Shown: positions 63,650 to 64,000 of the stretch, one piece after another
Layout of the letters: each line of letters starts with the position of its first letter
Numbering within the stretch: position 1 is the stretch's first letter
Source: Tachypleus tridentatus
Taxonomy: Eukaryota; Arthropoda; Merostomata; Xiphosura; Limulidae
DNA: 64,000 nt
Assembly (NCBI RefSeq): GCF_004210375.1
Contig: NC_134830.1
Span: forward strand, 8,432,001-8,496,000
Reading direction: 5' to 3'
Program-made: the position numbers and the translations under genes
The notes under the pieces: model-generated
What the model saw: the letters and a program-made list of their open reading frames with translations, nothing else
Told to the model about the DNA's origin: nothing
Databases searched by the model: none

Positions 63650-64000
63650 TTCTCTAGTTATGGTACTAATTTACCTTTTCCAATAATGGTAGTAGCTTAC
63701 CCCCTCCAGTTATGGCACTAGTTTACCTACATTAGTTATAGTACTAGTTTCCCTTCTCTAGTTATGGTACTAATTTACCTTTTCCAATAATGGTAGTAGC
63801 TTACCCCCTCCAGTTATGGCACTAGTTTACCTACATTAGTTATAGTACTAGTTTCCCTTCTCTAGTTATGGCACTAGTTTTACTTCTCTAGGTAAGGTAT
63901 TAGTTTACCTTCTCTAGTTATGATACTAGATTACCTTCTATAGGTATGGTACTAGTTTACCTTCTCTAGGTATGGTATTAGTTTACCTTCTCTAGTTATG
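63650..64000. repeat. 26-bp minisatellite with 104-bp higher-order unit, runs off the window
   Basis: The unit is TCTCTAGTTATGGTACTAGT followed by TTACCT. A block of four distinct units at about 63651-63754 recurs at 63755-63858 (104 bp = 4 x 26). Later units are simple copies, and the array continues past 64000. Confidence 0.95.

Overview
The window is eukaryotic, non-coding and made almost entirely of repeats. It holds no gene that I can identify with confidence. The dispersed tRNA-derived SINEs (head, central domain, tail rich in CAAA/TTTG) and a Tc1-type transposon point to an animal. From memory the main SINE resembles elements of chelicerate genomes, horseshoe crabs in particular. That assignment is a recollection, not a search result.

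Layout. (1) Bases 1-37047 are one satellite block with a 46-bp unit, roughly 800 copies, entering from beyond the left edge and ending at 37047. (2) Bases 37048-64000 are a mosaic of at least eleven unrelated-looking minisatellites with units of about 47, 44, 40, 32, 42, 41, 48, 62, 32, 46 and 26 bp. These are separated by short stretches of AT-rich single-copy-looking DNA. Scattered through it are about fifteen copies or fragments of one ~270-bp SINE (called SINE-A here), about five copies of a shorter tRNA-derived SINE (SINE-B), two possible remnants of a third type, two copies of a palindromic foldback element and one dead Tc1/mariner element.

History visible in the sequence. The Tc1 element and a SINE-A copy inserted into the same 32-bp minisatellite, both with recognisable target-site duplications. 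Several other SINEs keep duplications of 10-14 bp. Three minisatellites abut SINE sequence directly, and one appears to have expanded inside a SINE.

Most notable observations. The 42-bp minisatellite at 44.2-46.9 kb shares three ordered blocks with the reverse complement of the 46-bp satellite, so the two may be related arrays in opposite orientation. The same 42-bp array stays open in one frame for more than 2.6 kb apart from one stop, giving a 14-residue repeat, which I judge an accident of unit length. The only weak candidates for ordinary coding sequence are a possible exon on the minus strand at 51.42-51.70 kb and a GC-elevated patch at 47.6-47.95 kb.
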